From NCBI RefSeq assembly GCF_036178845.1, contig NZ_CP108070.1, positions 4,774,001-4,838,000 on the forward strand: DNA of 64,000 bases, given 5' to 3'. The notes under the pieces are model-generated. The model ran no database searches. It had not been told where the DNA came from and saw only the letters and a program-made list of their open reading frames with translations. The position numbers and the translations under genes were made by a program. Every line of letters begins with the position of its first letter. The stretch's first letter is position 1. Of the stretch, positions 26,174-34,757 are shown piece by piece. Source of the stretch: Streptomyces sp. NBC_00271 (GTDB lineage: Bacteria; Actinomycetota; Actinomycetes; Streptomycetales; Streptomycetaceae).

Positions 26174-27871
26174 TCAGCCTGTCGTGATCTTCACCGTCCA
26201 CGCCCCGGACGCCGTCCGGTCCTCGACCTCGACACGCGCCTTCTCGCCGGGGACCGTGAAACTCTCCCCGAGTCCGACCGGCGCGTCCGCCAGGGGCGGG
26301 TACACCGATTCACCCCAGCAGGACTCGGAGTGCGGGTGGGCGTCGACGACCTCGACCGGGCCGCCGCCGGAGTCGGTCTCGCTGCGGATGCGGTAGATCA
26401 GGACGCCCTGGGTACAGGTGGCACCGTCGTTGCCCGTCGAGGTGCGCGCCTCGAAGGCCAGCGCGCTGTCGGGACCCGTACGGACCACCGCCAACTTCGT
26501 ACCGCGACCGGAACCGAAGATGCGCGACCCTGGGGCCGAGGTGGGAAGGACCGCCCGCGAGGCCGACAGGGACGGGGCCGAGGCCGACAGAGCCTGGGCA
26601 GGCAGGGCCGAGGTCCGCGCCCGGGAGCCCGGGGCGGACCCCCCGGAGACGGAGCCCGAGCCGGGCGTCCCGGGACCGGGAATCGACCCCCCGAACCCTG
26701 AGGCGGAGCCCGCCGAGTCCGAGGTCGACCCCCCGGAGCCCAGAGCCGGTGCCGGACCGGCCTGGGCGCCGGCGCTCGCGACGGAAACCGGCGCTCCCGA
26801 TGCCGCCGTCCCCGCGCCGCCCGTCACCGGACCCGACCCCAGCGGCTCCAACGTCAGCCTCGTGGTCCCGTGCTCCCGCAGACAGGCCACCTGGCGTGTT
26901 TCCAGCCAGCCCAGTTTCCACTTGTGCCAGCCGAACAGATCGGGGGCAAGGCCGAACTGGCTGCCCATGAGGTCCCAGTCTCCGACATAGGTGTCCCAGT
27001 CGCCCTTGCCGTCGGTGGGGCGATGGTAGAGGTCGGGCAGGTCGAAGACGTGCCCCGTCTCGTGGGCGAGGACGAGGCGGTCCGGCGGGTGCTTCTCGAA
27101 GACCGTGACGACGCGGCGGATGTCCTTGCCGTCGGCTTCGATGGGGGTGTCGAGGTTGACGACCTTCGTCGCGTCGGAGTCGACACCCGGCGCGTCCGGG
27201 TCGGCCACGAAATAGACGATGTCGTAGCGGGAGAAGTCGACCCGCCGGTCGGCCGCGGCGACCGCGTCACGCAGATAGGCGCCGCGCCGCGCGGCGTTCC
27301 AGTCGCGCTTTATGGCGTACGAGGTGGAGGCGTGCGGCATCCGGATCCAGTCGCGCTGCGGATGCGGGCGCAGCGTGAACCTGCCGTACGAGGCGCGCTC
27401 GAAGAACTGGCTGGTGGCCGGGAAGTAGTCGGCGGCCAGTTCGGCGGGCGTGGTGTGGGGCCGGGAGTCCGGGAAGGACAGATAGACGAGCACCGCGTCG
27501 AGGGGGCGGGTGGGGCGCGGATAGTCGGCGTTCCAGGTGTCCAGGCCCTCCGAGTGGTGGGCCTCGGTCCGCCTCAGGGCACAGGGGGAGAAGAGGGGTT
27601 CGGCGAGCGCGGGGCCCGTGATCAGGGAGGTCGCGGCCAGCGCCGTCATGGAGGTGAACACGGCCGCGGTGCTGCGCCAGCGCTGCGCGCCCTGACCGAC
27701 GGAGACCCCCAGCGTGCCCGGACGAGCGAGGACCCGCTGCACGCCGAGAACCGTCAGGACGTCAGGAACCCGCGAAACGTCACGGGTTCGACGCCGCCGA
27801 GCCTCTCGGGCGAGACCCCTCGGGGGGCGCTGACGCGGCACGTCGACCTCCGGATGCGGTTTTCGGGACAC
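26174..27871 (-). CDS. Secreted M6-family metalloprotease
   Basis: This exported zinc protease of up to 565 aa has the zinc-binding motif RLVLAHETGHVFDLPDLYH (HExxH with the following Asp/His) and the M6 context WDLMGSQFGLAPDLFGWHKWKLGWL. The signal peptide hydrophobic core is at TAAVFTSMTALAATSLITGPALA. The start is uncertain: the GTG at 27871 gives a long basic N-terminus, while a GTG at 27742 gives a more usual signal peptide. A low-complexity Gly/Ser/Ala/Pro stretch of about 110 residues is inserted after LEPLGSGPV, unlike most family members. It should degrade extracellular proteins. Confidence 0.85.
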   Translation of the reverse strand: MSRKPHPEVDVPRQRPPRGLAREARRRRTRDVSRVPDVLTVLGVQRVLARPGTLGVSVGQGAQRWRSTAAVFTSMTALAATSLITGPALAEPLFSPCALRRTEAHHSEGLDTWNADYPRPTRPLDAVLVYLSFPDSRPHTTPAELAADYFPATSQFFERASYGRFTLRPHPQRDWIRMPHASTSYAIKRDWNAARRGAYLRDAVAAADRRVDFSRYDIVYFVADPDAPGVDSDATKVVNLDTPIEADGKDIRRVVTVFEKHPPDRLVLAHETGHVFDLPDLYHRPTDGKGDWDTYVGDWDLMGSQFGLAPDLFGWHKWKLGWLETRQVACLREHGTTRLTLEPLGSGPVTGGAGTAASGAPVSVASAGAQAGPAPALGSGGSTSDSAGSASGFGGSIPGPGTPGSGSVSGGSAPGSRARTSALPAQALSASAPSLSASRAVLPTSAPGSRIFGSGRGTKLAVVRTGPDSALAFEARTSTGNDGATCTQGVLIYRIRSETDSGGGPVEVVDAHPHSESCWGESVYPPLADAPVGLGESFTVPGEKARVEVEDRTASGAWTVKITTG

Positions 27872-27885
27872 CGCACCCAGCCTGG

Positions 27886-27900
27886 GTTACTTAGTGATAT
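27886..27900. promoter_or_regulatory. Candidate BldD site between protease and cdgA
   Basis: GTTACTTAGTGATAT fits the BldD consensus nTnACnC(A/T)GnGTnAn except for the central C and one T. It lies between the protease gene and the small ORF that precedes cdgA. cdgA is a known BldD target in other streptomycetes, which supports the call. Confidence 0.5.
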
Positions 27901-27937
27901 TTCGCCCTGTTTGCCTGCACCAGAAGAGTGAGGGGCC

Positions 27938-28210
27938 ATGAGCAGCCGCAACCCCGAACGACACCCCGAACACTCACAGAACGTCACATGCGATCGCCAG
28001 GCGCAGGAACCGGTCCAGATGCAGGCAGAAACGATCTGTCAGAACCGGTGGTTGTTCCGGGACACTGGACTGTGGCTGGAAGGCTCCGGAACCAGCCTCT
28101 ATGATCGGCACACTTTCCTGCACGGACACGGCTTGTTCGGCCGTCCAGCACCGGCCGACCACCCGAGAGACCCATACGAAGAACGAGTGCACTGCGGGAG
28201 CGAGCGGTGA
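27938..28210 (+). CDS. Possible small ORF coupled to cdgA
   Basis: This 90-residue frame has a good GAGGGG ribosome-binding site, and its stop overlaps the cdgA start as GTGA, which is how coupled streptomycete genes look. Third-codon-position GC is visibly lower than in the neighbours, and the sequence (many Gln/His/Arg, for example HPEHSQN and RHTFLHGHG) matches no family I know. It is either a real leader gene or an untranslated cdgA leader that happens to be open. Confidence 0.4.
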   Translation: MSSRNPERHPEHSQNVTCDRQAQEPVQMQAETICQNRWLFRDTGLWLEGSGTSLYDRHTFLHGHGLFGRPAPADHPRDPYEERVHCGSER

Positions 28211-30276
28211 GCGGAACGTCCGAAGGGCCGACGCCCGCGGCAGATCTCATCCGGTCGGCCGTCACAGAGCGTCACATCGACACATCTCCGCGTACGTCTC
28301 CTCGTACGTACGCCGGGGTGCCTCCCAGCGCATCCGTCCCCGCCGTTTCACCCCCCGACGCATCCCCTTGCGCCGGGGCCTCTCCCGGCACGTACGCCCC
28401 GGCGGAAACACCCCTCGACACCCACGACACGCCTGAGTCCCCCCTCGACACGCCCGGGTCCATCTGCGACACGCCCGAGTCCATGCCTGGCGTTTCCGAG
28501 TCCGTCCCCGGCGTGGCGCTCATCCCGACCGCCGGGACCTCGACGTCTCCCGGCGCGTTCCGTGCGGCCTTCGGCGCCGCGCCCCTTCCGATGGCCGTGG
28601 TCGACCGCGAGGGTCTGGTCGTCACCGCCAACGAGTCGCTCGACGCGCTGCTCGGCACCGGATCGGGCGCGCTCGTCGGGCGGATCGCGGCCGATCTGGT
28701 GGATCTGGCCTCCGACGCCCGCACCTGGCACGCGTACCGCGAGGTGCTGCGTGGCCGACAGGCCCGGCTGCGCTGCACCCGCCGCATCAAGCACCCCGAC
28801 GGGCACTCGCTCTGGGTGCAGGTGACGGTCGCTCCGCTGCCCGCGCAGGAGGAGGCGGTACTGCTGTCCATCGCGGACATCAGCGCCCGCCGTGAACTCC
28901 AGGCGCGGCTGCGGCACTTGCAGATGCACGACCCGGTGACCCGGCTGCCCAACCGCACGCTGTTCTTCGAGCGGCTCTCCTCCGCCCTGGAGGCGGAGGC
29001 GTACGAGGAGGGCGGCACCGGCCGGATCGGGCTCTGCTACCTGGACCTGGACGGGTTCAAGGCGGTCAACGACACCCTCGGCCACCGGGTCGGCGACCGG
29101 CTGCTCGCGGCCGTCGCCGAACGGCTGACGCGCTGCGCCGACGAGGCGGGTTACGCCCGAGGGGCCACTCCCCTGGTCGCCCGGCTGGGCGGCGACGAGT
29201 TCGCGCTGCTGGTCGAGGACTCGACCGGGACGGACCAGTTGGCCGACCTCGCCGAGTCCGTCCTGAAGTCACTGCAGGCGCCCTTCGACCTCTCCGGGCA
29301 GCGGCTGTCGGTCTCCGCGTCGATCGGGGTCGTCGAGCGGCGCGCCGCCGGGACGAGCGCGACCCATCTGATGCAGGCCGCGGACACCACGTTGTACTGG
29401 GCGAAGGCGGACGGCAAGGGCCGCTGGACGCTGTTCGACCCGGAGCGCAACGCCCACCGGATGACCCGTCAGGCGCTCTCCTCCACCCTCCGGGCGGCGA
29501 TCGACCGGAACGAATTCGCCCTGGAGTACCAGCCCTTGGTGGGCATGGCGGACGGCGGGGTGCGCGGGGTCGAGGCGCTGGTCCGCTGGAACCATCCGCA
29601 GTTCGGCACACTGACGCCGAATCGGTTCATCGGATTGGCCGAGGAAGACGGTTCGATCGTGCAGCTCGGCCGTTGGGTACTGGCCACGGCCTGCCGCCAG
29701 GCCCGCCGCTGGCAGCTGGACCGTCCCGACGCGGTGCCGATCTTCGTCAGCGTCAACGTCGCCGTACGGCAGGTGTGGGACTCCGACCTGGTCGCGGACG
29801 TGGCGGAGATCCTCGCGGAGACGGGTCTCGCCCCGCATCTGCTCCAGTTGGAGCTGACGGAGTCGGCGGTGATGGGCTCGGCGGGGCGGCCACTCCAGGC
29901 CCTTCAGGCCCTCAGCGACATGGGCGTCCGCATCGCCATCGACGACTTCGGCACCGGGTACTCCAACCTCGCCTACCTCAGCCGCCTGCCGGTCTCCGTC
30001 CTGAAGCTGGACGGGTCCTTCGTGCGCGGCTTCCAGTACGAGGGGCCCGACGGCGGTGTCGGCGGCGCCCACCCCAACCCCGCGGACGAGGTCATCGTCG
30101 AGGCCCTCATCCAACTCGCGCACCGGCTCGGCCTGACGGTCACCGCCGAGTGCGTGGAGACCGCCTCCCAGGCCACCCGGCTGCGCGGGATCGGCTGCGA
30201 CACCGGGCAGGGCTGGCTGTACTCCCGCCCGGTGGCGCCGGATCGTATCTCCGCCCTCTTGACCGCGAACTCCTGA
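28207..30276 (+). CDS. cdgA: CdgA-like PAS-GGDEF-EAL c-di-GMP enzyme
   Basis: This 689-aa cytoplasmic protein makes and/or breaks the second messenger c-di-GMP. Residues 25-110 are a disordered Pro/Thr/Ser stretch. A PAS domain spans about 117-210 (FRAAFGAAPLPMAVVDREG). The GGDEF domain has an intact active site (RLGGDEF, 328-332); the inhibitory RxxD site is absent (GATP at that position). The EAL domain keeps EAL (456-458), LTES, DDFGTGYSNL, LKLDGSF and AECVE, so phosphodiesterase activity is expected too. The symbol rests on architecture, position in the conserved gene order and the BldD-like site upstream. Confidence 0.88.
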   Translation: MSGTSEGPTPAADLIRSAVTERHIDTSPRTSPRTYAGVPPSASVPAVSPPDASPCAGASPGTYAPAETPLDTHDTPESPLDTPGSICDTPESMPGVSESVPGVALIPTAGTSTSPGAFRAAFGAAPLPMAVVDREGLVVTANESLDALLGTGSGALVGRIAADLVDLASDARTWHAYREVLRGRQARLRCTRRIKHPDGHSLWVQVTVAPLPAQEEAVLLSIADISARRELQARLRHLQMHDPVTRLPNRTLFFERLSSALEAEAYEEGGTGRIGLCYLDLDGFKAVNDTLGHRVGDRLLAAVAERLTRCADEAGYARGATPLVARLGGDEFALLVEDSTGTDQLADLAESVLKSLQAPFDLSGQRLSVSASIGVVERRAAGTSATHLMQAADTTLYWAKADGKGRWTLFDPERNAHRMTRQALSSTLRAAIDRNEFALEYQPLVGMADGGVRGVEALVRWNHPQFGTLTPNRFIGLAEEDGSIVQLGRWVLATACRQARRWQLDRPDAVPIFVSVNVAVRQVWDSDLVADVAEILAETGLAPHLLQLELTESAVMGSAGRPLQALQALSDMGVRIAIDDFGTGYSNLAYLSRLPVSVLKLDGSFVRGFQYEGPDGGVGGAHPNPADEVIVEALIQLAHRLGLTVTAECVETASQATRLRGIGCDTGQGWLYSRPVAPDRISALLTANS

Positions 30277-30317
30277 CCGCGAGCTCCTGACGGCAAGTTC
30301 CTGACGGCGAAGGGGCG

Positions 30318-31412
<1,095 letters not shown>

Positions 31413-31916
31413 CGGGGTGCCTCCTGTTGCGTACGTGTTGCTGTCCTCACGGCGCCAACAGGAGACAGTCCCCGTTTATTCCCGGCACCCGAGGGTTCCT
31501 CGCCCCCGCCGCCCCTACCCGTCCCATCCCAGGGGCTCCGCCCCCGAACCCCCGCATCGCCCAAAGGGCTCGTCCTCAAACGCCGGACGGGCTGAAAGAA
31601 GCGGGCCGGGGTGGGTGGGGAGACCCGGTGGGTGGGTGAGGCATCCTCAAACGCCGGACGGGCTGAGTGATACGGGCCAGGGTGGGTGGGGGCGAGCCTC
31701 GAACGCCGGGCGACCGGGGTCTTTAGGGGCGCGGGGAACTGCGCGGCCAACCCCCACCGGCCCGCAGACGAAAACCCTCCGCACAGGCTCGGACCCGGGG
31801 CGCGGCCCCGACCCAGGGGCGCGAGGAACTGCGCGACCAGCCCCCACCGGCCCGCGGACGAAAGACCTCCGCGCAGCCCCGCCCGGCCGCGGGCGAGGTG
31901 CACGGGCCGGGCCGCG
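31413..31916. other. Gene-free gap filled with repeats
   Basis: These 504 nt hold the promoter of the flavin monooxygenase (about 31413-31480) and, from 31574, the repeat block described separately. Frames here are open only because of base composition, and none has a start or similarity worth calling. Confidence 0.7.
31574..31876 (+). repeat. Degenerate intergenic repeat block
   Basis: There are two families. Two units of about 46 nt (31574-31620 and 31644-31691) share CCTCAAACGCCGGACGGGCTGA plus a GTGGGTGGGG end, with a third partial unit at 31697-31711. Then two 62-nt copies (31725-31786 and 31815-31876) start AGGGGCGCGGGGAACTGCGCG or a close variant and end with GACGAAAAACCTCCGC-like sequence. 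The second family is the element found at 15386 and 25261. There is no regular unit-spacer pattern, so it is not a CRISPR array. Confidence 0.8.
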
Positions 31917-32648
31917 TCACGCCTGGATGATGGGCTCCTTTGTGAAGAGGGTGCCGAGGGTGGGGGCGTTCACCTTGCGGTCGGCGAGGCGTAGGGCCTC
32001 CCAGACCGTGACCTGGTTGGCGGTGAGGACCGGCTTGGAGAGGTCCTTCTCCAGGGCCGAAAGGTGCGCCGCCGTGTGGAGGGCCGTGTCGGGGAGCAGG
32101 ACGGCGTCCGCGTCAGCGTGGTCGCCGGCCCGGGCGAGCTCGAGGACCTCCGCCTCGCCCCAGGTCCCGACCTCCGTCGCCGTGATGATCCCGGAGGCCC
32201 TGCTCGACACGACCTCCACCCCCGCCTCCCGAAGGAACGCGGCGAAGAGGTCCGCCACGTCCTGCGGATAGGTCGCCGCGATCGCGACCCTCCGAGCCCC
32301 GACCTCCCGGACGGCGTGCGCGAACGCGAAGGACGTGGAGGAGGCGGGCAGCCCGGCCGCCCGGGCCAGGGCGCGTACTTGCTCGTGGGCGCCCTCCCAG
32401 CCGTACACGAAGCTGCCGCTGGTGCACGCCCAGACCACGGCCTCCGCGCCGGACAGCCGCAGCTCCTCGACGCCCGCCGAGAGCCGGACCGCCGAGCCCA
32501 TCTCGCGCAACGCGTCGACCCGGTGGGCGTCCTCCCCGATGTCCGTGTGGACCAGCTGGAGGCGGACGTCGCTGCCCAGGAGCTGTTCGATGCGCGGGTA
32601 GTCGTCCTCGGCCGAGTGGCCCGGGTAGAGGAATCCGAGTGCGGTCAT
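31917..32648 (-). CDS. Asp/Glu racemase-superfamily (maleate isomerase-like) protein, gene 2
   Basis: This 243-aa protein of the Asp/Glu racemase and maleate cis-trans isomerase (EutA-like) superfamily starts MTALGFLYPGHSAEDDYPRIE. The first catalytic cysteine is in VVWACTSGSFVYGW. At the second cysteine position the sequence is LLPDTALHTA, so that Cys is missing. The start overlaps the stop of the next upstream gene by 4 nt (ATGA), so the two related proteins are coupled and may form a heteromer. The substrate is unknown, but amide- and dicarboxylate-handling neighbours suggest a small carboxylate. Confidence 0.8.
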   Translation of the reverse strand: MTALGFLYPGHSAEDDYPRIEQLLGSDVRLQLVHTDIGEDAHRVDALREMGSAVRLSAGVEELRLSGAEAVVWACTSGSFVYGWEGAHEQVRALARAAGLPASSTSFAFAHAVREVGARRVAIAATYPQDVADLFAAFLREAGVEVVSSRASGIITATEVGTWGEAEVLELARAGDHADADAVLLPDTALHTAAHLSALEKDLSKPVLTANQVTVWEALRLADRKVNAPTLGTLFTKEPIIQA

Positions 32649-33427
32649 GCCCAACCTTCCTGTTCTTCCGGCAGTACGGGTCCCCCGCGGGCGGACTGAT
32701 CGATCAGCCGCTGATAGGGGCCCACCGCCCGGGTACCCAGGTGACGCAGTGCCGCCCACATCGTCACCTGGTTGGCCGAGATCACCGGTATGCGCAGTTC
32801 CGCCTCCAGCTGGGGGATGACGTCGTACGTCGGCAGGTTGGTGCAGCTGATGAAGAGGGCGTCGGCCCCTTCCCCCCGCACCGCGCGGCGGGCCATGTCG
32901 ACCACATCACGGTACGGAACTTTCCAGATGTGCCTGGTCAGACCCATGAAGGCGCGCCCGGTGACCTGGACGCCCGCCTCGGCGAGGTACTCCTCCAGGG
33001 ACTGGGTCACCGAGACCGTGTAGGGGGTGACGAGAGTGATGCGGTGGGCGGCCAGCTCGGTGAGCGCCTCCAGCAGTGCGCCGGAGGTGGTCAGCGACGC
33101 CACCTCCCCCGCCCGTGTCATCGCCTCACACATCGCCCGCTCGCCCGCGACCCCGTCCACGAAACTGCCGGAGGTGCACGCGTACGCCACGACCTCGGGC
33201 GCGACCGCGTTCAGCGCGCGGACCGCGTCGCCGAGCGTCTCGTGCTCGGAGACCAGGCGGGCCAGGTCCAGGCTCACCTCGACCGGCACGAACGGGGTGC
33301 GGGTCAGATGCAGGGAGACGTCGTCGGGGACCCAGCGCCACAGCTCGCGATCGAGGGCGAAGTCGAAGGGGGCGACGACACCGATCCCGCGCTGGGGGCG
33401 GGGGCCGCCGAGAAAGGAGACGTCCAT
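32645..33427 (-). CDS. Asp/Glu racemase-superfamily (maleate isomerase-like) protein, gene 1
   Basis: This 260-aa protein of the same superfamily as its downstream neighbour has both catalytic cysteines, in VAYACTSGSFVDG and LFISCTNLPTYDVI. The C-terminal SANQVTMWAALRHLG signature is close to TANQVTVWEALRLAD of the partner, so the pair arose by duplication. The start is taken at the ATG at 33427; an in-frame GTG-type extension up to 33529 is possible. It is divergent from the dehydrogenase-amidase genes. Confidence 0.8.
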   Translation of the reverse strand: MDVSFLGGPRPQRGIGVVAPFDFALDRELWRWVPDDVSLHLTRTPFVPVEVSLDLARLVSEHETLGDAVRALNAVAPEVVAYACTSGSFVDGVAGERAMCEAMTRAGEVASLTTSGALLEALTELAAHRITLVTPYTVSVTQSLEEYLAEAGVQVTGRAFMGLTRHIWKVPYRDVVDMARRAVRGEGADALFISCTNLPTYDVIPQLEAELRIPVISANQVTMWAALRHLGTRAVGPYQRLIDQSARGGPVLPEEQEGWA

Positions 33428-33574
33428 GGCAGCACCGGCCTCACGAAGGGAGACGAAGGGGCAACGGACCGTGTGTACGTCCGTGTTGACGAAGGTAGGT
33501 TCGGGTGCGAGCGTGGTCAATCCGCGCATCTCAGACGACTCCGGCCGCCCCCGCCCACCCCGCAGGTTCGTCCT

Positions 33575-33712
33575 CTCAAGAACTCAGGAACTCAGAAACT
33601 CAAGAACTCAGGAACTCAGGAAGGCTCCGAAACCCTTCGGGACTCTTCGGAACCCTCAGGACTCTCAGGACTCCCAAGACTCCCAGGACTCCTCGGAACT
33701 CTCAGGAAAGCG
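33575..33712 (+). repeat. Short direct repeats before the dehydrogenase gene
   Basis: CTCAAGAACTCAGGAACTCAG occurs at 33575-33595 and again at 33599-33619 with a 24-nt period. It is followed by degenerate GGACTCTCAGGACTCCCAAG-type units to about 33712. The block lies in the 293-nt divergent gap between the racemase pair and the dehydrogenase, immediately before the dehydrogenase ribosome-binding site. It is visibly less GC-rich than the surroundings. Confidence 0.8.
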
Positions 33713-33720
33713 GACTCGCA

Positions 33721-34737
33721 TTGCGAAACGGTTTCCCTCGCCCGCCCCGCCCCGTATCCGCGTCGGCCCCGGCCTCCGGGTCCGGTGCCGGATCGCGCAC
33801 CACCCTCCTCGTCCTGGACGCCGAGCCGCTCCCCCGCCTCGGCAGACTCACCGGCCGGGTGCGGATCGAGCACGCCGACGAGTCGACGCTGGCCGAGCGG
33901 CTCCCGCGCGCGGACGTGCTGCTGGTCTGGGACTTCACCTCGCACGCGGTGCGCCGCGCCTGGCCCGGCGAGGGGCCCCGGCCGCGCTGGGTGCACACGG
34001 CGAGCGCGGGCGTCGACCACCTCATGTGCCCCGAACTCGCCGCGTCCGACACGGTGGTGACCAACGCGCGCGGGATCTTCGACCGGCCGATCGCCGAGTA
34101 CGTCGCCGCGCTGGTCCTCGCGATGGCCAAGGACCTGCCGAGGACGTGGGAGCTTCAGCGGCGGCGGGAGTGGCGGCATCGGGAGTCGCAGCGGGTGGCG
34201 GGCACACGCGCGTGTGTGGTCGGTTCCGGGCCGATCGGGCGGACGATCGTCAAGACGCTCAAGGCGCTCGAGGTGACGACGGCCCTGGTGGGGCGTACCG
34301 CGCGCACCGGGATCCACGGGCCCGAGGAGCTCGACCGGCTGATGGCGCGCGCCGACTGGGTGGTGTCGGCGGCGCCGCTCACCGAGGCCACGTACGGCAT
34401 GTTCGACGCGCGGCGCTTCGGGATGATGCAGCCCTCGGCGCGCTTCATCAACGTCGGCCGGGGGCAGTTGGTCGTCGAGGACGCGCTCGCCGAGGCGCTG
34501 TCGAAGCGGTGGATCGCGGGCGCGGCCCTCGATGTCTTCCGGGACGAGCCGCTCGGCCCGGACAGCCCGCTGTGGGATGTTCCCGGGCTGATCGTGTCGC
34601 CGCACATGAGCGGGGACACGGTCGGCTGGCGGGACGAACTCGGGGCGCAGTTCGTGGAGATGTACGAGCGCTGGGAGGCGGGCAGAACGCTGCCGAACGT
34701 GGTCGACAAGAAGCGCGGATACGTACCGGGGCACTGA
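33721..34737 (+). CDS. D-2-hydroxyacid dehydrogenase (NAD-dependent)
   Basis: This 338-aa protein has a Rossmann domain ACVVGSGPIGRTIVKTL (GxGxxG) and the family catalytic residues: Arg in FINVGRGQLV, Glu in ALDVFRDEPLG and His in IVSPHMSGD. It interconverts 2-oxo and D-2-hydroxy acids. The TTG at 33721 is chosen because an AGGAAAG ribosome-binding site is 10 nt upstream and the length then fits the family; a longer frame would run back through the repeat block. It is followed after 20 nt by the amidase gene, so they are cotranscribed. Confidence 0.85.
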   Translation: MRNGFPRPPRPVSASAPASGSGAGSRTTLLVLDAEPLPRLGRLTGRVRIEHADESTLAERLPRADVLLVWDFTSHAVRRAWPGEGPRPRWVHTASAGVDHLMCPELAASDTVVTNARGIFDRPIAEYVAALVLAMAKDLPRTWELQRRREWRHRESQRVAGTRACVVGSGPIGRTIVKTLKALEVTTALVGRTARTGIHGPEELDRLMARADWVVSAAPLTEATYGMFDARRFGMMQPSARFINVGRGQLVVEDALAEALSKRWIAGAALDVFRDEPLGPDSPLWDVPGLIVSPHMSGDTVGWRDELGAQFVEMYERWEAGRTLPNVVDKKRGYVPGH

Positions 34738-34757
34738 GACTTCCTCTGGAGGGGCCG

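Noticed and set aside
31574..31876. Possible CRISPR array
   Set aside because: Repeats are degenerate, of two different families and few in number, with no constant spacer length and no cas genes; the isolated Cas4-like nuclease belongs to a different operon.
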